Shown piece after piece: positions 7,391-16,826 of a DNA stretch of 64,000 bases. The stretch spans positions 1 to 64,000 of the forward strand of contig NZ_JXYA01000007.1 of assembly GCF_000967655.1 (NCBI RefSeq). Reading direction: 5' to 3'. The position numbers and the translations under genes were made by a program. Position 1 is the first letter of the stretch. Each line of letters starts with the position of its first letter. This DNA comes from Pseudoalteromonas rubra (lineage in GTDB: Bacteria; Pseudomonadota; Gammaproteobacteria; Enterobacterales; Alteromonadaceae). Under the pieces are notes generated by a model. That model saw only the letters and a program-made list of their open reading frames with translations. It was not told the origin of the DNA and ran no database searches.

Positions 7391-7429
7391 TTTTACCACC
7401 CTTGAAAAACGCTTACCCAGCACAATATA
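7391..7429 (+). promoter_or_regulatory. Heat-shock (RpoH) promoter of htpG
   Basis: ACCACCCTTGAA, with CTTGAA at 7401-7406, closely matches the sigma-32 -35 consensus. After a 14-base spacer, CACAATATA (7421-7429) is a partial match to the CCCCATTTA-type -10. It lies about 70 bp before the htpG start, as expected for a heat-shock gene. Confidence 0.75.
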
Positions 7430-7500
7430 CCTGAACATAACGCAAGTTAACTGATTAACCATGTACTACTATGTGTACCAAATAAGTTAGGGTGTACCAA

Positions 7501-9417
7501 ATGACTACAGAAAATACTAAAGAAAATCATTCATTTAGTGCCAACACTAAGCAATTGCTCCAGCTGATGATCCACAGTTTATACTCAAACAAAGAGATCT
7601 TTTTACGTGAGCTGGTTTCCAACGCGTCGGATGCCGCAGACAAGCTGCGCTTTTTAGCGCTGCAAAATGGCGACCTGTACGAGGGGGATGCTGAACTGCG
7701 CGTGCGTATCAGCGCCGATAAAGACGCCAAAACCGTGACCATTTCTGATAATGGTATCGGTATGACCCGCGACGAAGTGATCAGCTCTCTGGGCACAATT
7801 GCCAAGTCGGGCACTGCTGAGTTTTTCAAGAATCTGACAGGTGATGAAGCGAAAGATTCTCAGCTGATCGGCCAGTTTGGTGTGGGTTTTTATTCTGCCT
7901 TTATCGTTGCTGATGAAGTGACTGTACGCACGCGTAAAGCGGGCGAGACTCAGGCAGTAGAATGGCAGTCAAAAGGCGAGGGTGAATACACTCTGGCGGA
8001 CATTGAAAAAGCCGAGCGCGGCACTGAGATCATTCTTCACCTGCGTGAAGAAGAGCTGGAATTTGCGGATGATTTCCGCCTGCGTTCAATCGTCACTAAA
8101 TACTCAGATCACATCTCAATTCCGGTTGAAATGTACAAAGCACCAGTGCCAGAGTCTGAAGGGCCGGATGGTGAAAAAATCGAAGCACAACCGGGCGAGT
8201 GGGAAGGTATTAACCGTGCCACCGCACTGTGGACGCGCGATAAGTCAGAGATCAGCGACGAAGAATATAAAGAATTCTATAAGCACGTTGGTCATGACTG
8301 GGAAGAGCCACTGACCTGGGCACACAACAAAGTAGAAGGTAAAACGGAATACACCAGCTTGCTGTACATTCCTAAAAAAGCGCCTTTCGATATGTGGAAC
8401 CGTGACCGCCAGACTGGTCTGAAGTTGTACGTACAACGCGTATTCATTATGGATGACGCTGAGCAGTTTATGCCAAGCTACCTGCGCTTTGTTAAAGGTT
8501 TGCTGGATTCAAACGACTTACCACTGAACGTATCGCGTGAAATTCTGCAGGACAACAAAGTAACTCAGGCTATCCGTAAAGGGTGTACGTCTCGTATCCT
8601 GAAAATGCTTGACCGCATGGGCAAGAACAAGCCAGAAGATTATCAGACTTTCTGGAACGAGTTTGGCCAGGTGATCAAAGAAGGCCCGGCTGAAGACGCT
8701 GCAAACAAAGAAGCGATTGCTAAGCTACTGCGCTTCAGCTCTACTCACACTGATGAGAGCGTACAAAATGTGTCGCTTGAGCAGTATATTGAGCGCATGG
8801 CCGAAGGTCAGGACAAGATTTACTACGTAGTTGCAGACAGCTTTGAAGCGGCGAAGAGCTCACCGCACCTGGAGATCTTCCGTAAGAAAGGCATTGAAGT
8901 CCTGTTGCTGTCGGACCGTGTTGATGAGTGGATGATGAGCCACCTGACAGAGTTTGCGGAAAAGTCATTCCAGTCAATCACCCGTGGTGATCTTGATCTT
9001 GGCGATATGGAAGACGAAGAGAGCAAAAAAGCACAGGAAGAGAGCGAGAAGCAGGTCGAAGGTCTGGTAGAGCGCATCAAAGAAGCGCTGGGCGATAAAG
9101 TGAAAGAAGTACGCTTTACGCACCGACTGACCGACTCTCCGGCGTGTGTGGTGGTAGATGACCACGACATGAGTTCACAGATGCAAAAGCTGATGGAATC
9201 GATCGGTCAGTCTGCGCCAGAATCTAAGCCAATTTTTGAGCTGAACCCTGAGCACCAGCTGGTTAAACACCTGAATGTTGAACAGGACGAAGACAAGTTT
9301 GCACAGTGGTCAGAAGTATTGCTGGACCAGGCGCTGCTTGCAGAGCGTGGCAGTCTGAAAGATCCGGCTGGCTTTGTGGCTCGCCTGAACAAGCTGATGC
9401 TTGATTTGAGCAAATAA
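7501..9417 (+). CDS. htpG: Chaperone HtpG (Hsp90)
   Basis: A 638-residue bacterial Hsp90, a dimeric ATP-dependent cytosolic chaperone. The N-terminal GHKL ATPase shows the expected motifs ([38 protein letters not shown]). The middle domain ([28 protein letters not shown]) and the C-terminal dimerisation domain follow. The ATG at 7501 is chosen over the GTG at 7492 because AGGGTG lies seven bases before it. Expression is predicted to be heat-inducible from the RpoH-type promoter upstream, and a strong terminator follows. Confidence 0.98.
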   Translation: MTTENTKENHSFSANTKQLLQLMIHSLYSNKEIFLRELVSNASDAADKLRFLALQNGDLYEGDAELRVRISADKDAKTVTISDNGIGMTRDEVISSLGTIAKSGTAEFFKNLTGDEAKDSQLIGQFGVGFYSAFIVADEVTVRTRKAGETQAVEWQSKGEGEYTLADIEKAERGTEIILHLREEELEFADDFRLRSIVTKYSDHISIPVEMYKAPVPESEGPDGEKIEAQPGEWEGINRATALWTRDKSEISDEEYKEFYKHVGHDWEEPLTWAHNKVEGKTEYTSLLYIPKKAPFDMWNRDRQTGLKLYVQRVFIMDDAEQFMPSYLRFVKGLLDSNDLPLNVSREILQDNKVTQAIRKGCTSRILKMLDRMGKNKPEDYQTFWNEFGQVIKEGPAEDAANKEAIAKLLRFSSTHTDESVQNVSLEQYIERMAEGQDKIYYVVADSFEAAKSSPHLEIFRKKGIEVLLLSDRVDEWMMSHLTEFAEKSFQSITRGDLDLGDMEDEESKKAQEESEKQVEGLVERIKEALGDKVKEVRFTHRLTDSPACVVVDDHDMSSQMQKLMESIGQSAPESKPIFELNPEHQLVKHLNVEQDEDKFAQWSEVLLDQALLAERGSLKDPAGFVARLNKLMLDLSK

Positions 9418-9442
9418 ATCGAACACAGCCTGATTGTGTTGA

Positions 9443-9475
9443 AAAGCCCGGCGAATAATTCGACCGGGCTTTTTT
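9443..9475 (+). terminator. Terminator after htpG
   Basis: AAGCCCG, a 16-base loop region, CGGGCTT and a T-run, starting 26 bp after the htpG stop. Confidence 0.85.
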
Positions 9476-9483
9476 GTGTCTGA

Positions 9484-9756
9484 CTATTGTTGCGGCGCGA
9501 TAGGGCAGTAGTTGCCACTATTAGGTACCCACACAGAGCGCGTTTCCCAGCGACAGTTGTATGGCACGCGCTGCTGCTCCTGCTGAGTAAAGTAGCTATT
9601 ATGCTGGTGCACATAGACACCACCTGGCGCATAGTGGTCCGGGCCCGGAATGGTCCAGTTTGCAGGACAGCTTTGGTTAGACAAGACTGTCCGAGTGTCC
9701 CAGGTGGGTGCAGCGCAGATTTCAATGTAAGAGACAACCGCGTGATAAATTTTCAT
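9484..9756 (-). pseudogene. Remnant or small Cys/Trp-rich extracellular-type protein
   Basis: A 90-codon leftward ORF with four cysteines (residues 14, 30, 68 and 84) and many Trp, Tyr, Pro and Gln, the make-up of an extracellular domain. It has no signal peptide and no ribosome-binding site, and the frame is closed six codons upstream. The simplest reading is the C-terminal remnant of a larger secreted protein; a genuine small gene is the alternative. I recognise no family. The opposite strand also has an ORF here (9487-9765), less protein-like. Confidence 0.35.
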
Positions 9757-9880
9757 CCGGGGTAAAAGCCGTTATCTGCTTGTTTTGCCGGGGTCTGGCA
9801 GAGGTTCTTCCTATATTTACAGGCCTAGTCGCGAATTTGTCATATAAATACACTGGACAAATTAAGTATGAAAAAGATAA

Positions 9881-9898
9881 AATGACAGCGTTGTCATT
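9881..9898. promoter_or_regulatory. LacI-family-type operator 1
   Basis: AATGACAGCGTTGTCATT is symmetrical apart from one central pair and has the central CG typical of LacI-family operators. It shares a 16-bp core with operator 2, about 320 bp away, and could be an auxiliary site for repressor looping. Confidence 0.65.
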
Positions 9899-10199
9899 GA
9901 GATCTATTATCACCTTGAATACGCTTCTGCCCGAACGTTTGATAGAATAATCAGATAGCACAGTTCACCTAAATTAGATTAGTTTATTAATTAGGTCCAA
10001 ATCTTCTACATAACTCATCGCAATCACTGTAAAAAAGCGCATAGCTTGTGATATATTCACCTCGTTTGTAACAAACTATAACCAATTAATTATTTATTCT
10101 TTCTATATCAGTGGGTTAGATTTTTGTTGAAAAAATCTTATGTTAGCCACACAAAAAGATGTAGCGAATCTGTAATTTTGGGTGTATGGTTTGTTATTA

Positions 10200-10217
10200 G
10201 ATGACAGCGTTGTCATC
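10200..10217. promoter_or_regulatory. LacI-family-type operator 2, receptor-proximal
   Basis: GATGACAGCGTTGTCATC, the same 16-bp core as operator 1, ends 53 bp before the receptor start codon, where a repressor would block initiation. The regulator itself is not in the window. Confidence 0.7.
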
Positions 10218-10270
10218 ATCACTGGGCAGAAGTGATTTAAAAACCAACAAAATGATTCAAGGGGAATCCT

Positions 10271-13000
10271 GTGTTAGCTAATAATTTTAAGAAAAGCTTA
10301 CTTGCAGCAAAGGTTGGCCTAATCCTGGGCACGGGTGTGTCAGGCGTGGCGTTTGCTGAAGAAAACCAGACTGGTGTTAATGAAGATGTTGAAGTTATTG
10401 AAGTGCGTGGTATTCGCCGCTCGCTGGAAGCTTCACTGAATACCAAGCGATTTGCGACTTCTGTCGTTGATGCAGTTTCTGCAGAAGACGTAGGTAAATT
10501 TCCTGACAGTGATGTCGGTGAAGCCCTGGGCCGAATCTCAGGTGTGTCGGTTGGCAGACAATTTGGTCAGGGCCAGCAGGTCTCAATTCGTGGTGCTTCA
10601 GCGCAACTAACGCGTACTTTGTTGAATGGCCACACAGTTTCTTCAACAAACTGGTACGATCAACAGTCTATCGACCGTAGCTTTAACTATTCACTTATGC
10701 CAGCGGAAATGGTCGGTGGTATTGAGGTCTACAAGTCTTCACAAGCTGACCTGCCTGAAGGTGGTGTTGGTGGTGTCATTATTGTTAAGACCCGTAAACC
10801 GCTTGACCTTGACGCCAATACGGTATTCGGTAGCGTAAAATTTGATTATGGCTCAATCGCTGAACAGTGGGACCCTGAAGTTTCTGGCTTATACAGCTGG
10901 AAGAATGATGACGAAACCTTCGGTGCATTGGTTGCACTGGCGCGTAAAGAAACTGAATATCAGCGCCGCGGTACAGAAACGATTCTGGCCTGGGGTGGCG
11001 CTGTTGCACCAACAGTATTCAAACAAGAGCGTGAGCGCACCGCTTATAACATTGCTCTGCAATACGCACCAACAGACGAAATGGAGTTTGGTCTGAATTA
11101 CACAGGGCTTGATTTGCAGGCCGACAACATCAACTCTTCTCTGTTCTTGTTCTCACAGGGCGCAGATGCGGCTCGTTGGATCCCATTTGGTGACAAATAC
11201 AGCAACGGCGGTGTCGACGAGAATCCGGTAGATGGTCCGCTGGGTAACATGCCTGAGTGTCAGCAAGTGAATGCATCCAATGACTGTGTTAAAACCACCT
11301 TAGATGCAATGGCTGGTGGTAGCTGGGGTCAGACCTGGGTACGTGATGCAGAAATGGATTCTCAAACCATTGAAATCAATGGTAAATACACTACAGACAA
11401 CTTTGTTATCGATGGTCGTATCGGTACAACAAAGTCTGATGGTGGTACTAACTTTACCGCAGCGCAGCGTGAAGGTATTGGCCAGGCGTCTGATTTTGCC
11501 GGTGTCTATGACGCAACAGGTAAGATTTATCATGTAGACACAGCTGTGAAGTCCTGGACACGTGATGATTTTGTTGGTGACGGTAAATTAGATATTCCAG
11601 GCTGGTCTATTCGCAGTCAGCCAAATACCGACGAGGAAGATTTTGTACAGGGTAACATTAAGTTCTTCGTAGACTTTGGCGCTATTACGTCGATTAAAAC
11701 GGGTTTCTCGTATGCAGAGCACTTTGTTGAAGAGCGTACTTTCTGGCCAAATCCGCGCGTCGCGTTAAATGATGTAGATGGCACCGCGAGTAAACTGTAT
11801 AAGGAAAGCCAGCTTGAACTTTCTCAGGGCATGCTATTCCCTGAAGCAGATTATGATGCGATGTTGTCGCGCGCACAAAATACATTAGGCGAGTGGGAAT
11901 TACTGCGCTCTGGTTACGGTACTGTTGAAGAAGAGAACTTCGCTGCGTATGTCATGGCTGAGTTTTCTGCTGACGGTATCCGCGGTAACTTCGGTCTAAG
12001 ATACATCAGTACTGACGCTGAATCTGATTTCTTTGCGGTCGACTTTGATGGTCTGGCAGCTGGCAAGTATAAAGAAGGTGGTTCACTTGCAGGTTATCAG
12101 GCATACGAAAGAACACTGACTACGGAAAAGGGCGATTACAACGACGTATTGCCAAGTGTTAACGTTGTTTTCGACCTGGCAGACGACTTAATTTTACGTA
12201 CTTCTGCCTCTCAGGTAATTGCGCGTCCAAACTATGCTGATATGTTCTCTCGTCAGGAGCAAACTGGTTTTAACGACGACCTGGAGCTAAACGAAGTGCT
12301 GTCAAAAGGCTCGCCAGCGCTTAAGCCGTTTAAAGCAACGCAGGCAGATCTGAGCATTGAGTGGTACTACAGTGACAGTGCGTTACTATCTGCTACTTAC
12401 TTCATCAAAGATATTTCTAACTTCACCACAGCGACTCTAATCCAGGATCAGTCGTTGGGTATTATCGATAACTTTGGCAACGATAACTGGACTCTGAGCA
12501 CTAAGCGTAATGCGGTCGGTGGTCAAATTCGCGGCGTTGAATTGCAATGGCAAAACTCGTTCGATAACGGTTTTGGTTACGTTACTAACTACACCTTTGT
12601 TGACGCAGATGCAGAAGGCGAAAACTACGCTGACCTGATCCCTGAATTCTCTGATTCAAGTGAGCACACGGTTAACCTGGTAGGCTTCTATGAAGCGGAT
12701 GATTACACGATTCGTGCAGCGTACAACTGGCGCTCAGAATATATGATCCGTGAAGGCGCGAAGTTCTACGGCAACCGTATGCATGACGACTATGGTACGT
12801 TAGATATTACGGCAACTTACACATTGAACGACTACATTGGTTTCTCTTTTGAAGTTGTGAACCTGCTTGAAGAAGACAGCGTTCAGTATGGTGCAGCCAG
12901 TGATGGTGCCTCAGTGAAGAATGAACTGAAGAATAACTACCCGGCTTGGTCTTTCGAAGGTGAAAGACGAATTAAAGCAGGTGTTAACTTCCGCTTCTAA
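10271..13000 (+). CDS. TonB-dependent receptor, Xanthomonas/Caulobacter type
   Basis: A 909-residue outer-membrane receptor starting at GTG, with AAGGGG upstream. The signal peptide ends near residue 30 (GVAFAEE). The plug has the hallmark of the TonB-Xanth-Caul subfamily (VRGIRRSLEASLNTKR, EDVGKFPDSDVGEALGRISG). The barrel is long and ends NFRF. Members of this subfamily are often linked to polysaccharide or other polymer uptake in marine bacteria and Xanthomonas. Two LacI-type operators precede it and two halogenase-like genes follow, so ligand-induced expression is likely. The ligand cannot be read from the sequence. A terminator follows, so downstream genes depend on read-through or their own promoter. 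Confidence 0.95.
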   Translation: MLANNFKKSLLAAKVGLILGTGVSGVAFAEENQTGVNEDVEVIEVRGIRRSLEASLNTKRFATSVVDAVSAEDVGKFPDSDVGEALGRISGVSVGRQFGQGQQVSIRGASAQLTRTLLNGHTVSSTNWYDQQSIDRSFNYSLMPAEMVGGIEVYKSSQADLPEGGVGGVIIVKTRKPLDLDANTVFGSVKFDYGSIAEQWDPEVSGLYSWKNDDETFGALVALARKETEYQRRGTETILAWGGAVAPTVFKQERERTAYNIALQYAPTDEMEFGLNYTGLDLQADNINSSLFLFSQGADAARWIPFGDKYSNGGVDENPVDGPLGNMPECQQVNASNDCVKTTLDAMAGGSWGQTWVRDAEMDSQTIEINGKYTTDNFVIDGRIGTTKSDGGTNFTAAQREGIGQASDFAGVYDATGKIYHVDTAVKSWTRDDFVGDGKLDIPGWSIRSQPNTDEEDFVQGNIKFFVDFGAITSIKTGFSYAEHFVEERTFWPNPRVALNDVDGTASKLYKESQLELSQGMLFPEADYDAMLSRAQNTLGEWELLRSGYGTVEEENFAAYVMAEFSADGIRGNFGLRYISTDAESDFFAVDFDGLAAGKYKEGGSLAGYQAYERTLTTEKGDYNDVLPSVNVVFDLADDLILRTSASQVIARPNYADMFSRQEQTGFNDDLELNEVLSKGSPALKPFKATQADLSIEWYYSDSALLSATYFIKDISNFTTATLIQDQSLGIIDNFGNDNWTLSTKRNAVGGQIRGVELQWQNSFDNGFGYVTNYTFVDADAEGENYADLIPEFSDSSEHTVNLVGFYEADDYTIRAAYNWRSEYMIREGAKFYGNRMHDDYGTLDITATYTLNDYIGFSFEVVNLLEEDSVQYGAASDGASVKNELKNNYPAWSFEGERRIKAGVNFRF

Positions 13001-13012
13001 TATGTATTAATT

Positions 13013-13043
13013 AAAAAACCCAGCTTTTGCTGGGTTTTTTTTT
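13013..13043 (+). terminator. Terminator after the TonB receptor
   Basis: CCCAGC-TTTT-GCTGGG flanked by A residues on the left and nine T on the right. It may attenuate rather than end transcription, because the next gene starts only 25 bp later on the same strand. Confidence 0.85.
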
Positions 13044-13067
13044 CTAAAAATTAAACTGTTGATATTT

Positions 13068-14591
13068 ATGCAATCTATCATAATCGTTGGCGGTGGTACG
13101 GCTGGCTGGCTGACCGCGGTCATGTTAAACCACAGCTATAACAAACTCGGGCAACAAGTAGAGATACATGTCATAGAAAGCCCGGAAGTGGATATCGTCG
13201 GCGTTGGTGAAGCGACCGTACCAGCTATCAAGGATTTTCTTCAGGCGGTGGGGATCAGTGAATACGAATTTCTTCGCCATACCAATGCGACAATAAAAAA
13301 CGGCATTCTATTTAGAAACTGGCGTACCGCAAAAAACGGCCGTACTCACGAATATTTGCACCCGTTTGAGCAGCAAAGAATAGAAAAGCGACTGGATATT
13401 TCGACTTCCTGGTTGCTGAGCGAACGTGAATTACCCTACGACCAATCGGTATCCCTGGTTTCAGCTTTGGTATCACAAGAGCTTGCGCCAAAAACGCTAT
13501 CAGGCAAGGAATATGAGGGCCTGTTTCGTTACAGCTATCACCTTGACGCGCGGCTATTTGGACATTATCTCAGGAACTTTGCTCAGGCACGCGGCGTAAA
13601 ACGAACGGAGGCACATGTCAGCAAGGTGGTTACTGAACAGGGCAAGATTGTTCGGCTGGAGACTGAGCATGGTTCATTCCAGGCTGACTTGTTTGTTGAT
13701 TGCAGTGGTTTCAAAGGACTGTTAATCAATGAGGTTGAGCCTCAGGGGAACTGGATGTCGTATCGAGATTCACTGCTGTGCGATAAAGCAGTCACGGTAC
13801 AACAGCCCCATGAGCCGAGGTATAAGCCCAAACCTTATACGGTCTCAGAAGCGCTAAGCAGTGGCTGGGCCTGGCGCATAGATCTACAGAACAGGCAAGG
13901 TGCGGGGTACGTCTATAGTAGCCGTCACCTCGATAAAACTGAGGCTGAAAAAGAGTTCAGGGCATACCTGGGATTGCCCCCCGAGGTCACCGTCAGACAC
14001 CTCGATATGCAAATAGGCCGACGCAAACAACAATGGGTCGGAAACTGTGTCGCGGTTGGCCTGTCCAGTGGTTTTATTGAGCCGCTTGAATCAACCGGGA
14101 TCCACCTGATTTATCTTGCTGCACGGGCGATTGCTTTGCATCATAACTTTAGCCATACAAACCAGGTGATCAGAGACAATTTCAATCGCCAGATGGGCCA
14201 GACTTATGATGAGCTGAGAGACTTTATTGTGATGCATTATGTGCTTTCTGACAGAGAAGATAGCCCGTTCTGGCGAGATGTAAAAGGGACTTTAGCACAT
14301 ACACCGTCACTTAAAGCGCAGCTTGAACTGTGGCGTTATAAAGTGTGTGAGTACTTTGATGTCTGCAATAGCGCGTCTCATATGTTCAGTGACGCCAGCT
14401 ATCGTTACATTCTTTATGGCATGGAATACTATCCCAAGTTAAATTTACCCAGTCGAGCGGGAGAGTTTACGGATGTGTTTGCGCAAATTGCGAAGTGGCA
14501 AAAAGAAGTCACCAGAGTGGCAATACGTCATACTGATTTTTTAGACACTTTACAATCAAATGGCAATTTGGTTACTGTAAAAATGAAGTAA
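13068..14591 (+). CDS. Flavin-dependent tryptophan-halogenase-like protein 1
   Basis: A 507-residue member of the flavin-dependent halogenase family, which uses FADH2, O2 and halide to halogenate aromatic rings. Seen: the FAD motif GGGTAGW at 8-14, a lysine (Lys77) in the position of catalytic Lys79 of PrnA, and FIEPLESTG with Glu341 matching Glu346. The WxWxIP signature, taken as the mark of halogenases over monooxygenases, is WAWRID at 267-272, with the proline lost. The ATG at 13068 replaces the TTG at 13059 and fits the family start. It sits between the receptor and a second copy. Substrate and halide are unknown, and no flavin reductase is encoded nearby. Confidence 0.88.
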   Translation: MQSIIIVGGGTAGWLTAVMLNHSYNKLGQQVEIHVIESPEVDIVGVGEATVPAIKDFLQAVGISEYEFLRHTNATIKNGILFRNWRTAKNGRTHEYLHPFEQQRIEKRLDISTSWLLSERELPYDQSVSLVSALVSQELAPKTLSGKEYEGLFRYSYHLDARLFGHYLRNFAQARGVKRTEAHVSKVVTEQGKIVRLETEHGSFQADLFVDCSGFKGLLINEVEPQGNWMSYRDSLLCDKAVTVQQPHEPRYKPKPYTVSEALSSGWAWRIDLQNRQGAGYVYSSRHLDKTEAEKEFRAYLGLPPEVTVRHLDMQIGRRKQQWVGNCVAVGLSSGFIEPLESTGIHLIYLAARAIALHHNFSHTNQVIRDNFNRQMGQTYDELRDFIVMHYVLSDREDSPFWRDVKGTLAHTPSLKAQLELWRYKVCEYFDVCNSASHMFSDASYRYILYGMEYYPKLNLPSRAGEFTDVFAQIAKWQKEVTRVAIRHTDFLDTLQSNGNLVTVKMK

Positions 14592-14604
14592 ATATGGGTT
14601 ACCT

Positions 14605-16137
14605 GTGAAAGAAATCAAGAAATATGTGGTAGTGGGTGGCGGAACTGCAGGCTGGCTTTCGGCCAATCTACTTGCTGCACAGCTTAAAGACATGCCGACT
14701 CATTCGGTCACTTTGATTGAGTCTCCGACTATCCCGATTATCGGTGTGGGGGAGGGAACCGTCCCGTCAATTCGCAAGACATTACAAAAAATTGGCTTGC
14801 CGGAAACCACACTATTTCAGGAATGCGATGCAACGTTTAAACAGTCAATCAAGTTTGTAAATTGGCTGGATAAGCATCGCCATGGGCAAAATAATGCCTA
14901 TCATCATTTGTTTGATTATCCCTTTCCATTCGGTGAAAACCTGGCCGATTATTGGCTGGCTGAGGGTAAGGGCGAGCACTTTGCCGATATGGTTTCATTT
15001 CAGGGGATGTGCTGTGATGAGCACAAAGCCCCTAAGCTCATCACACATCCTGAATATCAGGGGGTGTCCGATTACGCTTATCATTTTGATGCGCATAAGT
15101 TTGCCGGTGTGCTTGCCAAACATGCCAAAGAAACCTTTGGTGTAGAGCACATTCGGGCGAATGTAACCAATCTTAAGCAATCTGTATGTGGCAATATAGA
15201 ACAGCTGGTGCTGGATAACGGCGCTGTGGTTGACCTTGACATGGTCATAGATTGCAGCGGCTTTTCATCATACATACTGGGACAGCAGCTTGCAGTGCCA
15301 TTTATTTCTAAGTCTGATCAGCTATTTATTAATCGCGCACTGACAGTGCAGGTGCCATACACTTCAGAGGTATCACTACCCCCTTATACAATATCGACAG
15401 CCCATCAGTACGGCTGGATTTGGGATATCGGACTGACGACCCGAAGAGGCGTGGGCCTGGTATACGATGATTCTTTGATCAATAAAGAGATTGCATACGC
15501 AAAACTCGCCCGTTATTTAGGCTGTGACCCCGAACAATACACGGTCAGAGATATTCCTATGCCGGTGGGTGTCAGAGAAAAAGTGTGGGTCAATAATTGC
15601 GTGGCCATTGGCTTGTCACAGGGATTTGTTGAGCCGCTAGAGGCAACGGCAATCTTGCTGGCTGATTTTTCAGCCAACTTGCTGTGTAATAAGTTGCCCC
15701 GGTTTGCTGATGAACTGCCCGCTATCGCCACACAGTTTAACGAGCGTGTGGCACATGCCTGGCTAAGAGTACTCGATTTTGTGAAGTTACATTATTGTAT
15801 TTCGGATCGACAGGACAGCGAGTTTTGGCGTAAAAACCGATCTGCTGACAGTATTCCAGACTCCCTGAAGCAGCGACTTGAATTATGGCGCTACGCCCCC
15901 CCTGGCGGCGACGACTTTATGACCAAGTTCGAGGTGTTTGATGTGGAGAACTACCTTTATGTATTATACGGCATGAAATATGGTACGCGTAGCAAGGCGC
16001 TGTCTGAGGCTGAGATTATGCGGCTCTCACAACAAGTGGCGCAGGTACGTGAAGTTGCGTTACAGCAATGTCAGTCTCTTCCGTCACATAATCAGCTGCT
16101 GGCGCTGATACAGCGCCACGGTATGCACAAAGTTTAG
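14605..16137 (+). CDS. Flavin-dependent tryptophan-halogenase-like protein 2
   Basis: A 510-residue paralogue of the previous gene, starting at GTG 13 bp after its stop, so probably co-transcribed. It has GGGTAGW at 11-17, Lys79 in CDATFKQSIKFVNW and Glu346 in FVEPLEAT, the same numbering as the tryptophan 7-halogenase PrnA. WxWxIP is WIWDIG at 271-276. Apart from motifs it differs strongly from copy 1, so the two may act on different substrates or pair as a heteromer (inference). The 3' end overlaps the convergent DUF6445 gene by four bases. Confidence 0.88.
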   Translation: MKEIKKYVVVGGGTAGWLSANLLAAQLKDMPTHSVTLIESPTIPIIGVGEGTVPSIRKTLQKIGLPETTLFQECDATFKQSIKFVNWLDKHRHGQNNAYHHLFDYPFPFGENLADYWLAEGKGEHFADMVSFQGMCCDEHKAPKLITHPEYQGVSDYAYHFDAHKFAGVLAKHAKETFGVEHIRANVTNLKQSVCGNIEQLVLDNGAVVDLDMVIDCSGFSSYILGQQLAVPFISKSDQLFINRALTVQVPYTSEVSLPPYTISTAHQYGWIWDIGLTTRRGVGLVYDDSLINKEIAYAKLARYLGCDPEQYTVRDIPMPVGVREKVWVNNCVAIGLSQGFVEPLEATAILLADFSANLLCNKLPRFADELPAIATQFNERVAHAWLRVLDFVKLHYCISDRQDSEFWRKNRSADSIPDSLKQRLELWRYAPPGGDDFMTKFEVFDVENYLYVLYGMKYGTRSKALSEAEIMRLSQQVAQVREVALQQCQSLPSHNQLLALIQRHGMHKV

Positions 16138-16826
16138 CTATTGGGTGCTAGCCTGAAAAAAGAAGCTACGGTAAGACGGCCATTACTCGGGTGAGCACTG
16201 ATACTGTGAGGGTGCACATTGGCGCTGTGCAAAATATTACTTGGATAAAGCACCAGGCGATTAAACTTGGCTTCTATATTCAGCACTTGCTCAAAGAGCT
16301 GGTTGGAGCCATTGAGGTAGCCATCGGGATCTTGTTGTTGAGACTCCACCATATTAACCATCGCCATGATCTCGTCCTGACTGTCCTGGTCGAAACGGAC
16401 TCTATTTGCAGGTTTAAATCGGTAGATGGAGGTGCCGCCCATCTGTGGACCACATAAATAATGAACGCTGGCATATTCCTGGTTGTCTGTAGAGTCGATG
16501 TGCGGCATCTTTTGAACACTCAGAAGTTGTTCAGGCTGCTGAGTGATCAGTGACAGCATACAACGATGGATCTCAGGCTCAACACCCTCAAACAGTGCTG
16601 TGAGCAAAGCGCTTAGTACTCTGTGATAGGGCAGAGGTAGTGCATCTCGGATCCCGGGGTAGAGGGTGCCATCTTTACCTATCGGATTAAAGTAGGCTGA
16701 CTTTTGTGCAAATGCTTGCACCTCTTCCGGGTTTTCCAAAAAATCATCAACGACATAAACGTCACAATGACATTCATCGAGGGTGATTTTTTCAATCTTA
16801 AGATGCGCATTAAGTACGGGCTTCAT
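16134..16826 (-). CDS. DUF6445-family protein, 2-oxoglutarate-oxygenase-like
   Basis: A 230-residue soluble protein that I assign to DUF6445, a family found beside tryptophan-halogenase and SapC genes. The spacing of His109-x-Asp111 (MPHIDSTD), His200 (NILHSANV) and Arg217 before LTVASFF resembles the iron and 2-oxoglutarate ligands of Fe(II)/2OG dioxygenases, so an oxidative enzyme is plausible but unproven. It is transcribed against the halogenases, with a 4-base tail overlap, and divergently from sapC. It is probably part of the same functional unit. Family naming is from memory of the sequence pattern. Confidence 0.7.
   Translation of the reverse strand: MKPVLNAHLKIEKITLDECHCDVYVVDDFLENPEEVQAFAQKSAYFNPIGKDGTLYPGIRDALPLPYHRVLSALLTALFEGVEPEIHRCMLSLITQQPEQLLSVQKMPHIDSTDNQEYASVHYLCGPQMGGTSIYRFKPANRVRFDQDSQDEIMAMVNMVESQQQDPDGYLNGSNQLFEQVLNIEAKFNRLVLYPSNILHSANVHPHSISAHPSNGRLTVASFFRLAPNS

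Larger units (their letters stand above)
9757..10270. other. Long regulatory region upstream of the receptor/halogenase locus
   Basis: There is no convincing gene. The region is AT-rich and holds two identical ATGACAGCGTTGTCAT palindromes (9882-9897 and 10201-10216) and a GTTTGT-A-ACAAAC palindrome at 10064-10076. Its length and symmetry suggest a control region with looping. Confidence 0.6.

Noticed and set aside
9708-9950. 80-codon plus-strand ORF in the receptor control region
   Set aside because: It includes operator 1 and has no ribosome-binding site or protein-like composition.
10047-10061. CRP-like site TGTGA...TCAC
   Set aside because: Spacing is five, not six, and the right arm ends TCACC, so it is not a good CRP site.
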